The notes beneath the pieces are model-generated. The model searched no databases and was not told the DNA's origin. It saw only the letters and a list, made by a program, of their open reading frames with translations. Of a stretch of DNA of 64,000 bases, positions 1-12,105 are shown one piece after another. Every line of letters starts with the position of its first letter. Positions within the stretch are counted from its first letter, which is position 1. Source of the DNA: Xenopus tropicalis. Lineage: Eukaryota; Chordata; Amphibia; Anura; Pipidae. The translations under genes and the position numbers were made by a program. The stretch is taken from the NCBI RefSeq assembly GCF_000004195.4, contig NC_030677.2, positions 98,174,829-98,238,828 of the forward strand. Reading direction: 5' to 3'.

Positions 1-1385
1 AGGGTACTTGAATACATTGCTGTTCACAATACTAAAAGTTTGTGCCAGCATGGTTTTATGCGTAACAGATCTTGCCAGACTAATTTAGTCGCCTTTTATG
101 AGGAGGTAAGCAGGAACCTCGATGCTGGAATGGCAGTTGATGTCATCTACTTGGACTTTGCTAAAGCGTTTGATACAGTACCTCACAGAAGGTTAATGAT
201 CAAATTGAGGAATATTGGCCTAGAACATAATATTTGTAATTGGATAGAGAACTGGCTGAAGGATAGAGTACAAAGAGTGGTGGTAAATGGAACATTTTCT
301 AATTGGACCAGTGTGGTTAGTGGAGTACCGCAGGGGTCAGTCCTTGGTCCTTTGCTTTTTTAACTTGTTTATTAATGACCTGGAGGTGGGCATAGAGAGT
401 ACTGTTTCTATTTTTGCTGATGACACTAAATTGTGCAAAACTTTAAGTTCCATGCAGGATGCTGCCACTTTGCATAGTGATTTGAAAAAATTGGAAAACT
501 GGGCAGCAAACTGGAAAATGAGGTTCAATGTTGATAAGTGCAAAGTTATGCACTTTGGTAGAAATAATATAAACGCGAACTATCTACTGAATGGTAGTTT
601 GTTAGGGGTATCCTTAATGGAGAAGGATCTAGGGTTTTTTGTAGATAACAAGTTGTCTAATTCCAGGCAGTGTCATTCTGTGGCTACTAAAGCAAATAAA
701 GTGCTGTCTTGTATCAAAAAGGGCATTGACTCAAGGGATGAGAACATAATTTTGCCCCTTTATAGGTCCTTGGTAAGGCCTCACCTTGAGTATGCAGTGC
801 AGTTTTGGGCTCCAGTCCTTAAGAAGGATATTAATGAGCTGGAGAGAGTGCAGAGACGTGCAACTAAACTGGTAAAGGGGATAGAAGATTTAAGCTATGA
901 GGTTAGACTGTCGAGGTTGGGGTTGTTTTCTCAGGAAAAGAGGCGCTTGCGAGGGGACATGATTACTCTGTACAAGTACATTAGAGAGGATTATAGGCAG
1001 ATAGGGCATGTTCTCTTTTACCATAAAAACAATCAACGCACCAGAGGCCACCCCTTTAGATTAGAGGAACGGAGCTTCCATTTGAAGCAGCGTAGGTGGT
1101 TTTTCACGGTGAGGGCAGTGAGGTTGTGGAATGCCCTTCCTAGTGATGTGGTAATGGCAGATTCTGTTAATGCCTTTAAGAGGGGCCTGGATGAGTTCTT
1201 GAACAATCAGAATATCCAAGGCTATTGTGATACTAATATCTACAGTTAGGATTAGTAGTTGTATACAGTATATAGTTTATGTATGTGAGTGTATAGATTG
1301 GTAGGTGTGGGTTGTGTGTGCTGGGTTTCCTTGGATGGGTTGAACTTGATGGACTTTTTTCAACCCTATGTAACTATGTAACTTA
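1..1385 (+). mobile_element. CR1/L2-like LINE, 3' part of reverse transcriptase ORF plus 3' tail, frameshifted
   Basis: The frame is open from base 1 and encodes the C-terminal half of a non-LTR reverse transcriptase. Visible motifs are YLDFAKAFDTVPH in the palm, SGVPQGSVLGP, the FADD catalytic motif, and the C-terminal [17 protein letters not shown] and ELERVQRRATKLV blocks typical of CR1/L2-clade LINEs. One extra T in the run at 355-361 shifts the frame, so bases 1-363 and about 355-1249 are in different frames and the copy is dead. The 3' end has a conserved GATGGACTTTTTTCAACCC tail and ends in tandem TATGTAAC at about 1370-1383. The 5' portion is outside the window. Confidence 0.9.
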
Positions 1386-2007
1386 CCTTTAGGTCACCTG
1401 CCATGCCAAACCAGTTCACTCCTGGAGAACTGGATGAGTACAAGAAAACCAAAGCAACTAGAATATATTATTGGCCAGACTTAGGAAGTTGTAAGATTAC
1501 CTTGCTACAAATCAATACCAAAATAAATTCCATTTATTTTGCCCATGTGGTAAACTAGGATGCTTGCATAGATCTTCCAATGCAATTTGATCCACCCTGA
1601 ATACCAAACTTTCTTTTAATAAGAATGGAGTGCAGGTCAACCTTCCCATCTGCTCTGGAGGCCCTAAGCTGAAAATGCCCAACTCAGAGGGTAAAATCAC
1701 TCAACTACATTGCCATACTGCTTCCTTAGCAGACCTCCCTTTAGCCACACATGCCCAGCTCAGAGGGCTCACCCAGCCACTTTGCCATGTTGCTTCCTTT
1801 GCATTCCATCCACTCTATACACAATAACCTCCAGCTCAGAGGGTAAGCACACCCAACCTCTTTGACATGCTGCTATTACCATAGCTGTTGAGGAAACACA
1901 CTACTTATATCCACCTTGAGGGTTAGACAAACAAATATGGCAGAACACCATACAACAGCTTCCCTCCCTGAGGTTAAATAAACTTGCTTGTGCTGTCATC
2001 ATTGGTG
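1386..2007. other. Intergenic; imperfect 78-bp tandem repeat inside, otherwise nothing recognised
   Basis: No gene is recognisable. At about 1670-1880 a segment starting with CAGCTCAGAGGGT recurs near 1678, 1756 and 1831 with the shared block CACTTTGCCATG-like downstream, an imperfect three-copy tandem of about 78 bp. Confidence 0.5.
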
Positions 2008-2434
2008 TTAAAGGGACAGTAACACCAAAAAATGAAAGTGTATAAAAGTAATTACTATATAATGTAATGCTGCCCTGTACTGGTACAACTGGTGTGTTTT
2101 CCTTAGAAAGACTACAATAGTTTATATAAATAAAGCTTCTGTGTAGCCACGGGGGCAGCCATTTACAGGAGAAAAGGCACAGGTTACTTAGCAGATAACA
2201 GTTAAAACCCCATTATATTCTACAAAGCTTATCTGTTATCTGCTATGTGCCTGTGCCTTTTCTCCTTTTTCCCAGCTTCAATGGCTGCCCCCGTGTTGAC
2301 ATAGCAGCTCATTTATATAAACTATAGTAGCGTTTCTGTTGCAAACTTACCAGTTTTACCAGTGCAGGGCAACTGTACATTATGTTTTAATTACTTTAAA
2401 ACACTTTCATTTTTTGGTGTTACTGTTACTTTAA
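2008..2434. mobile_element. T2/Kolobok-type palindromic MITE with TTAA target duplication
   Basis: The left end AAAGGGACAGTAACACCAAA and the right end TTTGGTGTTACTGTTACTTT are near-perfect inverted repeats, each abutted by TTAA (2008-2011 and 2431-2434). The inner part (about 2145-2300) is also palindromic around GGAGAAAAGGCACAG and CTGTGCCTTTTCTCC. Confidence 0.85.
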
Positions 2435-2449
2435 GCTTTGATATTATGG

Positions 2450-3218
2450 CCACCATAGTAACAACTAGCCACAGAAAGAAATAACCTTGTCATGACTGGG
2501 ATGGGGCCTATTAGTTTCTCAATTGCTTTCACGCCAAAAGGATCTTATGCAGCAAAAAAGAACAAAACTTGTTTATTTCCCAGACAAATGATCCACAGGG
2601 TTATGCAATAATCACAATATGGATTTGGCAGGTTAAGGCACAGCAGAAAGATAGATGTGGTGTCTACCGGTTTATCCCACCTCAGTGTGGGCAGGGTAAA
2701 GACAGTCAAACAGCACGGCACTGCGGAGAATAGTCTGGCTAGCAATTCTTTTATCCTTAGGATATCTACCTTAATGATTTGGATCACCTACAGCCGACGT
2801 GGATCAGGGAGAACAAAGCTTGCCTGATACCCTTGTACTGCGGTCCCTTCACTAAGGCAACAGAGCCTGTAAAGGAGAATACTCCCAGCTACCTCTCCTG
2901 GTTGGAGCCAGAAAACTGCTCTCTTACTTTCCTATAAAGTACTATGACAGATTATATCCTGCTCTTACTAATCCTCATTCACAGGGTCCCTGTTCCCCAG
3001 CTTCACTAGAATTTGATGATTCTCTAGGGCAGATAGCTTTACTGGGCCCTGTAGATCCCAGGCTCAGAAGAACTTCCACCTGAGTCAACAGATGTAGCCA
3101 AAGAGGAAGATCCAAAATGATAGCAAAATAGATACATGGGTCTTTGCCCTGTAACAAGGAATAAGGAAATGGTAGGGTTTAAAGCCATAGTGGCAAATTA
3201 AACTTTCGGGTCCCTACA
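2450..3218 (-). mobile_element. LTR of an LTR retroelement, minus orientation, diverged
   Basis: Read on the minus strand it begins TGTAGGGACCC at about 3218 and contains blocks shared with the better-preserved LTR at 47548-48323: GGCTTTAAACCC, the CTGACTCA-like and GTTGGAGCCAG segments, and a GGGAAATAAACAAG poly(A)-signal region near 2570. The low-coordinate end is poorly preserved, so that border is approximate. Confidence 0.65.
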
Positions 3219-3660
3219 TTAGCTTTGATGCAGTCTCTGAATCTGTTAGCTGTTGTACAATGTTTCCTTATTCTATTAAGAGTAACATCGTATATGCAGG
3301 GTTCCCAAAAACATACAGGTAACAGACCCATTGTTATGCATAAAATTGCTAGTATTGCCAAACAGTACCTGGCAAAAAGAACTGCATACAGCTTAACTGC
3401 TTTAAATGATTCCAAGCTAAATAAATAAATTAGCAGTACAACAGGCTGATAATATAGCACTAAGAAGGTCCAAAAGGTGTAATCAAAAGGGGTTGCTTCA
3501 TGATTACTAAATGTTGTATTGACAAAAGGAGAAACTGCTTTCCTGCCCATACAAATGGAGCTCTATTAAAATGAAGGCTAATATTGTACAGACACTATAT
3601 GTTATAGTCCCAGGGGGTGCTAAATGATAACCTAAATAGATATAAATATAGTAAACTTAC
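3219..3660 (-). other. Unassigned open frame with hydrophobic segments beside an LTR
   Basis: A minus-strand frame runs from 3550 to 3179 (123 codons) and includes two hydrophobic stretches (FWTFLVLYYQPVVLLIYLF and YCLAILAILCITMGLLPV). It ends just inside the LTR start. It could be the remnant of the element's internal 3' coding region or chance; I recognise no family. Confidence 0.25.
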
Positions 3661-3675
3661 ATCTACCCCCGGGCC

Positions 3676-3788
3676 CTATGCTGCCTGTGAGCTATACTCT
3701 GCCTGCCCTATGCTGCATGTGAGCCATACTCTGCCTGCCCTATGCTGTCTGTGTGTGCTATACTCTGCCTGCCCTATGCTGTCCGTGG
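3676..3788. repeat. 34-bp minisatellite, about three copies
   Basis: Tandem copies of a unit containing CTCTGCCTGCCCTATGCTG, spaced 34 bases. The same unit forms a much longer array at 44242-44717. Confidence 0.85.
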
Positions 3789-3889
3789 AAGATGAATATG
3801 GCAGGGGTTTGTTCTGGGAGTTTGTTAGCATTTGGGAATAGTCATTATATGGTCCCTAAGGTGTGATATTATGTGTTGGTGGTTGCTTT

Positions 3890-4195
3890 GCTATCCACAG
3901 GGGAGGAGGAGCCATATGAATTCAAGGGTATGTCTTAACATGACATAATATAATTCTTTTGCATATGAATGAAGGGTGATATCCCTACAGTGAGCACCAA
4001 CCATTTGGGTTTTTGCTGCGCTACCACCATTAATGTGCGTATGGTCTTCAAAGCTCTTCTGATAACATGGGTGTGGTTTGAAATGGGTGCAGTTTAAAAA
4101 GGGGAAGTGGTAAAAACTGGCTTCCATTATCAGCCCTCCACTATGTAGGCCACAAAAGTTCTGGCCCTCGGTAACCACAGAAGTTGGACAGCACT
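3890..4195. mobile_element. Dispersed hAT-like MITE fragment
   Basis: The right end reads GTTGGACAGCACTG, the complement of a CAGTGCTGTCCAACTTC end that I associate with a common Xenopus interspersed repeat. Inside is a GGCCACAAAAGTTCTGGCCC segment. The left border is not clear. Confidence 0.5.
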
Positions 4196-4522
4196 GCTCT
4201 ACACTAAAAAAAAACTCTATTTCTTTGAATTTCTCTGCTTTTATAAACTACTCCCTACAATCTGGTTTTCAGCCAAAACATTCCACAACATTCCACAAAA
4301 CTGTTCTAACATGAGTCACCAATGATCTTTTATTTGTAAAAGCCAAAAGCCACTTCGCCTTACTAATACTGTTTGATATCTTACCAGCTTGAGATAGGTC
4401 AGTTGTCTATAATTGTCTTTCTCATCTAGTCTTTCCCTACTTTTGCCCTTTATGACCATTTATTTGACCCTGCCCAGACCTGTTTTCCTTTCTAAATTAC
4501 TTGTTTAGTGTTTCCTACAATA
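4196..4522. other. Intergenic, nothing recognised
   Basis: AT-rich sequence with no coding or repeat signature that I can support. Confidence 0.4.
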
Positions 4523-4643
4523 GACGTGGTCCCCGATCCGACTTTGCCTATACCCGTTGTTCTAAGTCGAATTACCCGTAGGTGGGGGATATCGGGTCGA
4601 CATCGCCAAGCAAGCGGATCTGAAGGTGTATGGCCACCTTTAG
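4523..4643 (-). mobile_element. Fragment of the GGTGGCCATACAC MITE family
   Basis: The high-coordinate end GTGTATGGCCACCTTTAG is the complement of the terminal motif seen at 28596 and 59919. The GC-rich body with CGGATC/GATCGG dyads is typical of the family. Only one end is present. Confidence 0.65.
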
Positions 4644-6657
4644 GCACATCAGTTTCAGTATCAATTCTACGTTATTGATAGCCAAATTAATCTCTTCACT
4701 CATAATCTCAGCCCAGTTGTTTTAACAAGGGTCTCTTCTAAATTGTTAACCATTTCAATATCTAATTAACTCTTTCATCATATCTTGAATTAACTACTGC
4801 AGTTGTTTATTGATTGACTTATCAGTCACTACACAAGTCAATAGTAAATGCAGCTTATACACCTGAACAACAGTTCTTTCCTTTGACAATACTTTCCTTG
4901 CATTGGCTTCTGTTACTATTCAGAATAAAATGCAAACTATTAACCAAAGCAGGATCAACACAGATCTGCCCTTAAAAATAGTTGTTACAAAAAATGAGAA
5001 GTTAGTACCACATTTTGGCAGTAACAGAGGGCTACCTGGGTCAGCAAAACTACCTACCTACAATGTTGTATATCACAGGCAGCTGGAAGACCACCAGGGA
5101 CAAAATAGGCAAAAAAGGACCTTCAAAATGAATTATAGAAAGATATTTTCGCATATTCACCCTATATGTGTTACATGAGTGTAGTTCCAAGAAGTCAGGC
5201 TGAAGGGTTGTTCCAGAGGTTTATAGTAGTGAAGGCTGAATAAATACCTCTATCCAGTTCAAACCTTTGCAAACCTGTGCAAACCTATGTAAGCTTGAGG
5301 TTATCTAGAGGAAGGTGGTGGTGTGGGATGGGGATCTAAATCTTTCCAAGCTCCAAAATGCCAATTAGACCAGAAACTTCAGTATCAGAATATCAAGAAC
5401 CTTTTCTGAGTGAAACCTGCCTAATTTGCCTAAATGGAACTTCAGTAGCATTGTATCTTCTCTTTTGCTAAAAATGCAGCCAACCATTCTAAAAATTATC
5501 TTATGTACTTTTCCTACAATTTAGTTGCTTAAATTACTTTTTCTATTTCGCTCACATTCATTACATTATATACACTGCCATGCCAATGTCTAGGGTTTTG
5601 CTTACCACCACTACATTGATCTGTTGCCTGTAAAACAAAATTGACACAAACTTATAGTATTGTGATTTAAAATGCATTCCAGTATCCAGGGTTGGGCTAG
5701 GGGGGTGGAGGGCCCACCAGGGCTACCGCCCCAGGGGCTCTGCACCCCCCATATCTCTCTTTTCACATTTTTCTTTTTTTTTCACATTTCTCACTCAATC
5801 ACTCATCAACAGTAAAATTAGTAGAACTGTCTCTATTAAAAAAAAAGAAACCTTCATTAACTGGTTCCTCAGTTCTGTAAATAGAACATTAATAAAAATT
5901 CAATATCTTTTTCCTTGCTCTCATCAACCAATTAACCTTTCTCTAATTCTAAGGGCCCACCCCTTCCTGCTTTATTTTTTTACTATTATATATTCAAAAA
6001 AATAATTTAGGATTTATTTTACTTTTCACTGCAATGCCCTTTTCATCCTATATTTTAGCGTGGCTGATAGTTTTTGCCTGTTCTATTGGCCTCCTTGTAC
6101 CTTGGCTATCCCAGCTAACTTAAATGCCGTAAATGCAAGTAGAATTTTAAAGACATTCCATTTAAGCGTTCCCAGCTAATATGTTGCAGAGATGCCAAAG
6201 TTTGCACATCTAAAAGGAAGTCTTAGTTACACCATTATATAGTTATCTCTGCAATAAAATCTCAAGGGATATCAAGCTGTGACCACTATTTTGTAAATGC
6301 CCACCCACACAAGTGCTCAAGATAAATTTGTTATTATTAGAAGATGAAAATGTCCAAAAGAGTGTCTTTAATAGTAGGTTAAGGCAAAAAGTTGACATTT
6401 AGCATATTAAAAAACAGTTTTCAGTCTTTGCTGCACCTTTACTCCAGTCAACGTCTAGATAATTTTAAGTCAACCGTAATTACAGTTGACCTAGTTATGA
6501 ATTTTTCTCTTTTATACAGGAGGTTTGTAGAGGTTTGTAGCATACACCAATGATAATTTCTCATCTCACCTTTCTGTACATTCTATTAACAATTATATCA
6601 TCTTGCCTGACATATTCCGTACAAGTCAGTAGAAGTTGGAGCATGACAGTGAAACTT
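4644..6657. other. Intergenic, no supported gene
   Basis: A 91-codon open frame at 4903-5178 (+) has no recognisable domain. A short GC-rich piece at 5694-5765 (GGTTGGGCTAGGGGGG, GGCCCACCAGGGC) looks like the end of another dispersed repeat. The remainder is AT-rich sequence without signatures. Confidence 0.4.
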
Positions 6658-7100
6658 ACTTAAAGGACATGTAAAGCCTACATTTTTCTACAATGTATAT
6701 CAGTTGGGCACGTCTCCCCCACCCAAATGGCATCATTTGTACTGCTTATACCCCCTCCGCTTGCCAGCACCATCACATTTTCCTAATGCAAATAGCAGCT
6801 TTCACCCGGTGGCCATTTTTCCTCTGATACATAATCAGATACATTTAAATCTGCAAACACCGTACACAAACAAAGACTCTTATTCAGCATACATTTCATC
6901 AAGAATACATGCTCACACAGGCAGGACTGTCTTTGATAAAAGTTCTGCTTCGGTTCAACCAGCAATGCCATCTCTTTACTGGCTGCTAGACTGGAGGGCG
7001 TGTTTAGTAACCTGAGCTTAGAACAACTGAGCATGCCCACAAGCCAGAAGTCAAAGCAAATTCCCGGGGGGGGGGGGGGGGGGGGCGAGAGGGTTACAGG
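6658..7100. mobile_element. T2-type MITE, left end, plus poly-G tract
   Basis: Starts with TTAAAGGACATGTAAAGCC, the TTAAAGG start of T2-type elements. No matching right end is visible, so the copy is truncated or rearranged. An uninterrupted G run of about 20 bases lies at 7066-7085. Confidence 0.5.
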
Positions 7101-8927
7101 AGGAGAAGGAAATCTAAGTGATTAAGGAGATGCTGCAGCTTTACTATTATATTAACCTTTGGACAACCAGTGTGGCAGGTATTGAAAGATTTAATGTTTA
7201 ATGTTGTTTCATGTACTATGTGAATGTATTTTTTCAGCAAGTTGAGAAAAGATAGGGTAAAAATAACTGGTTCAGTGCTGTCAGGTAATTTTTTTACCTA
7301 ATAATTCTATACCATTTGGATAATACTGTATATTACTACTTGGGAAATAAGTCTTTTTCCTTCTCTATCAGATTTTTTTTACCTATAATTACAGATTGTT
7401 GGTTTAAGTTGTATAGTTGCTGTGCACAAATTTAGAGAATAATGACCATATGACCTTAAAGATCACACCCTGAACTTATCATCTTAGTGAAATCAGCTTA
7501 CCAGCAGAAAATCTCAAATCCTAAGCTATTTATAAATACAGTGGACAGCAGGTTAACACTTCCTTATTACTGTAACCACACAAAAGGTTGTTCATTCCTT
7601 AGAAGCAGTCTGTATATAAGGTTCATATTTTCACAATGTTAAACTTTTAGCATAATTATGTTATCAGTAGTGGTGTTATTAGCCAGTAGGAGCTCAACTT
7701 CAATATAACTTTTAGCTGTGTTATCCTAACAGCCAATACTCACTCCACACCAATACACAATATAGGGGAAAAAAACTAAAATGTAGCTTTTACAGCACGG
7801 TTCACAAGAGCTGAAAGTTTTACATCTCTGTATCAGTGATGCAGAGTGGTACATTAACCTTGGATTAGCAAGTTCTTTATTTCAATTGAAATTAACTTTA
7901 AACAAAGTTTCTGTAATCTGCAAGATGGTTATTGTGACTTAAAAAATAATACTTTATGGTACACTGCAAATGTACATTATCTGCTAGGATATCTCCAACA
8001 TAAAAGGCTGCACTCTCCCTTCTCCACCCGTATGCCCTGCCCACATACACACACCCCTCCACATTCACCCCTGGTAGTGCCACGTCAACGCCAGCCTAGT
8101 AAGAGAGGGGGTTGGAGTGCTTGTTGGTTGGCACAGAGATTATGAACTATTTAACCACTTCACAGCTGAACTATGTGCCCGAGGTATTGAAGCGGGCTAA
8201 GCTAACAAAACTTTTTTATTTGAAAGGCTAGATCTCCAACTCATTTTTGCAGAAAACTCTTGCTTTCGCACCCATCCTTTTCTACTTGATGAAATTCTGA
8301 GGCAGTTTCAGCAAATCTGAGTCACTGGGCAGGAATTTTGCCAGTGGATGTGTGGTTTCCAGGGAGGGTGACAAAGCATCCAGTTCCAGTGCCACAACAA
8401 CTTCTCCATTGCAATAAAAATCAGGGAGACCCTTTACTGAACACATTGCTGTGAATACTGCTACACTTTTCATGTACATACAGTATGGATGAGTTTACCT
8501 ATTGTAGAACATGGAAAGGTTGTACAACTTGCAGGGTATAAATGACTGACTTGCACTTATGTTTACTAATGCCTTATATATATATATTTAGGCCAGTCTT
8601 TAAGCATACCTGACTAATGGTGTCTGTACGTGTTTTATAGGTTATTCCTAGGTACAAGGTAATGTAATTGAGCTATTTCATAGGATTCTACTCATAAAAC
8701 CACTGATGGGAAAGAGGCCAAACCCCTAGGGCCTGCATTATGCAAAAGTTTAAAATTAACATCAGGGGGTTTGTTTGCTCTTTAAACATTTGACTCTAGT
8801 GTATTGTTTAAATATAATAAAGTACTGATAGATGGGTAGGAGCTATGGGTAGTGACTGATGTAAATGATAAGCAGTCTCTGTAAAAGGTCTGGGTAACAT
8901 GGCGGTGCTATATAAATAAACTATAGT
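7101..8927. other. Intergenic, no supported gene
   Basis: Short open frames only; none has domain motifs or splice context. A small TA microsatellite lies at 8577-8591. Confidence 0.4.
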
Positions 8928-9256
8928 ACAGGTATAGGACCTGTTATCCAGAATGCTCAGGACCCGGGCCTTTCCGGATAAGGGATCTTTCCGTAATTTG
9001 GATCTCCATACCTTAAGTCTACTAAAAATAATTTAAACATCATTTAAACTCAATAGGATTGTTTTGTTTCCAATAAGGATTAATTATATCTTAGTTGGGA
9101 TCAAGTACAAGCTGCTGTTTTATTATTACAGAGAAAAAGGAAATCATTTTTTAAATTTAGAATTATTTTCTTTTAATGGAGTCTATGGGAGATGGCCTTT
9201 CCGTAATTCAGAACTTTCTGGATAATGGGTTTCCGGATAATGGGTCCCATACCTGT
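8928..9256. mobile_element. Palindromic ACAGGTATGGGA-family MITE
   Basis: Left end ACAGGTATAGGACCTG and right end GGGTCCCATACCTGT are inverted repeats flanked by TA. The inner arms carry CCTTTCCGGATAAGGGATC and TTTCTGGATAATGGG, and the centre is AT-rich with GATCAAGTACAAG. One of seven copies in the window. Confidence 0.85.
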
Positions 9257-9885
9257 AGTACATAATGAATTGGGGATTTACATACTCACAAATTAAGAAA
9301 AATAGTTTACCTACTGGAATATGTTTTATTTTGCTAATAGCAAATAATTGTAATTTAATTACATTTTATTTTATTTAATTAATCATTTTAAATGTGGTAA
9401 TAATTATTGTGGCTGCACTACACAGATCAATTGTAATTGCAGACTATATGGTATTGGTTTATTGTGGTGCCACAATGCCATTCTGTACATCTACTATCAT
9501 GATTTATGTCAGGCCCATTTCGGTAGAGCTAGTGCTGGTATTGAAGAATGTTCTTGAGAAAAGAAACTTGAGAAAGCGATAACATGTTGTGTGCATATTG
9601 AGTGAGTCAGGACAGTCCGTCATTATGCAAATTCCCAACGTGTGCTTATAGAGTTAGTGTCCTAGCTTACTCAATATGTTCCCAGTACAGGGTGCCCAGC
9701 ACTCTCGGGTGGGGGGGTTCTTATGTTTGTGCTTGGTAAGTAAGATATTAAAGAAAACACTGTTTTTTTCTGTATTAACCCATAGTTTACTTTCTTGAAA
9801 AAGTGTGGGCTTGCCCAGGTGGCAGCCTGGAAATACAGCAGCTAGGTCATGCTTGCCTTAGTCTCATAAATGTCATGCTGTGACC
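9257..9885. other. Intergenic, no supported gene
   Basis: An open frame of 62 codons at 9394-9582 (+) has no recognisable features. Near 9590-9680 the sequence ACTCAATATG recurs in inverted form, a weak dyad. Confidence 0.35.
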
Positions 9886-10379
9886 TTAAAGGAGAAGGAA
9901 AGGCAAAAACTAAGTGCGTTTTATCAGAAAGGTCTATGTTAATACAGCCATAAGCACTCACAGAAACAATGCCTCTATCAAAAGAAACACAGGATTTCTT
10001 GTCTGTTTTTTTGTAAACATGTTCTTCGGTATCTTTCTCTCTTTTAGGGCTCCTTCAGATTTGGGGCACGAGTCTGCTCAGTTCTCTACTCTCTCCCCCT
10101 CCCTTCTCCTGCTCCCCCCTCCCATAAGAATGCATAAGAACTCACTGCCCCCTGCCTTAGGAATGTGTGATCTGAGCTTCCAATGGCTATAACTGCAGCA
10201 GAAAGCTACCAAGACCAAGCTGAAATAGCAGCTGCTATCAGAGGGAGCTTCTAGGGCTATTTACTCAGGTGTAGTAAAGCTTTTTGCTGAATAAATATAT
10301 AAATATGGCACTCTAGGTGGCACTAATGTGGCGAATCTATTGGCAGTAAAATGCCAAAATGACTTTCCTTCTCCTTTAA
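9886..10379. mobile_element. T2-type MITE with TTAAAGGAGAAGGAAAGG ends
   Basis: TTAAAGGAGAAGGAAAG at the left and CTTTCCTTCTCCTTTAA at the right, bounded by TTAA. Same family as 33183-33687 and 52450-52901; shared internal blocks are GGTCTATGTTAATACAGCC and CCTTAGGAATGTGTGATC. Confidence 0.9.
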
Positions 10380-11940
10380 GGACAATGGTACATGGGTTGA
10401 TTTCAGGAGCCTGAAATTATTGGTAGCTCAGAGAAAGTGCCAAATCTACTCCCCCCCCCCCCCGACTCTTATGGCTATTGTCTCAGCCGATTTGGTGTTA
10501 CCCCCTATAAATCGCTAATGCCAAAATGGAGGCAATCAGCGCCAAGATTTTATTTATTTAGAAGGGAGTGATAAAAATGCTTAAAGGGCTGGTAAGTTTG
10601 TTAAGTGAAAGCGCCCACTTAAATTGTACAGGGTTTTAAGTATAGTAGTTTTTTCATTAATACCTAAGTAGAATTGATATAAAATAAGGTTTGTATATTT
10701 AAAAGTATTCATGATTGTGAGTTCTAGCAATAAGGACCCTGTAATCTTCCTGTGTCATTCTGCAGCCATTGTTTGGTAATTCACTGTAAGTATCCTGTTT
10801 GTTAAATTATGATTGTAAAGCTCTGGCATTATATAAATAAAACATGATAATGATGTTAAGCACTGCCAACTACTATAGATGTTAGGATTTTTGTCAATAT
10901 GGTGACATCTACTGGTGTTTAGTAGAATAGACAAGAAGGGTCAATTGTGTACATAGTGCAATGTGCAAAGCAATTTTTAGACACAAATTAATGTGCTTTT
11001 TATCTACACAGCATTTTCCTTAGAATTCCACCATATTTCCATCCATGTTGCACCTGCTGCTGTATTGCACCTGCTGCTGTATTGTGCGCAATACAAAAAC
11101 ACCCACAGGGCATGTGTGTAAGTGGGTCCAAACCCACCCCACCCACAGGTCCTGCAGGTTTTTGGGCCAGCTCATCATAAATATGGAATATAACAGCACA
11201 GAGATACATTTATATTTAACTTAGCTGCTGCGCTACAGATAGGATTCTTATGGTATATGGGAGCTGTAGGAATGTTTGCAAGGTTTTACATATCTGTAAT
11301 GAATCTGGGATCATCATAAAACCATCTTAACCAAAAGGCATGCAGAAATATTGTAATTTTAGCAGATATCTTGGTAGATTCTGTATAAACAAGGCTACAG
11401 TACGTTCTTTTGGGGTTAAAGAAGAATAATACAGATAATAATGGTTATTGACCTGAAAGATTAATATCCTTTGTGTAAGTGGTGGAAAAGGCAAAAATGT
11501 AATAAAGTGGGCACCTATGTAAAGGTACTTTTTCTTAGCAAAGTAATTATTGTATTGAAAGGTTTATGTTCAAATAAATGCACAACAACAAGGAACTAGA
11601 GACCAGGAGAAGTTGGCCAGTTTGTAAAGGGACCAATATGTCCAAGTGAAATTTGTTCATCCTGGTCATAGCCAAAGCAATTCTATGGCTGGGCCTACTG
11701 TTCATAAAAGAAAATGGGTGTAATTAATCAGTTTTTTTTGCACTTTGCGCACTGGGTTTTACTATTACATAACTGGCGCTCTCCACTCTGTTTAAGACCT
11801 ACGGCTTCCCCCTAGAATAGAAAGTTGCCTGCATTTGGTACTGCTTTATTCAAGGGATCTCACAAATATACTATTTATTGCTGGGGAGTCAACATACCGC
11901 ACTGAGTACCATGGAACAAGTTAAACAGGCTTTTGTCTAA
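10380..11940. other. Intergenic with a small SINE-like end
   Basis: A C run lies at 10449-10462. At about 10780-10855 the sequence ends TTATATAAATAAAACATGAT, resembling the repeat end at 11945. Nothing else is recognised. Confidence 0.35.
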
Positions 11941-11944
11941 TGCC

Positions 11945-12105
11945 TGTAGATTGTAAGTTCTTGCGAGCAAGGCCCTCTGATCCTATTGTTACTCTGCATA
12001 CCCTTGTTTGTTAAACTTTTTAAGATCCCTGTTAGTTTAAATTTATTGTGAAGTGCTGCGTAATTTGCTGGTACTATATAAATAAATGACGATGATGATG
12101 AATGC
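11945..12105 (+). repeat. SINE-like dispersed repeat 3' end with GAT tail
   Basis: Contains TAGATTGTAAGTTCTTGCGA, a GTGCTGCGTAAT block and CTATATAAATAAATGACG, ending in a GATGATGAT run. A partner of the same repeat starts at about 18712, and a reverse copy of its end lies at 46608-46668. Confidence 0.6.

Noticed and set aside
7066..7085. Poly-G run as a G-quadruplex element
   Set aside because: Single homopolymer tract, more likely simple repeat expansion or an assembly artefact.
11945..12105. tRNA-derived SINE promoter or tRNA gene
   Set aside because: I could not find convincing A and B boxes or a cloverleaf; only the 3' end motif is clear.
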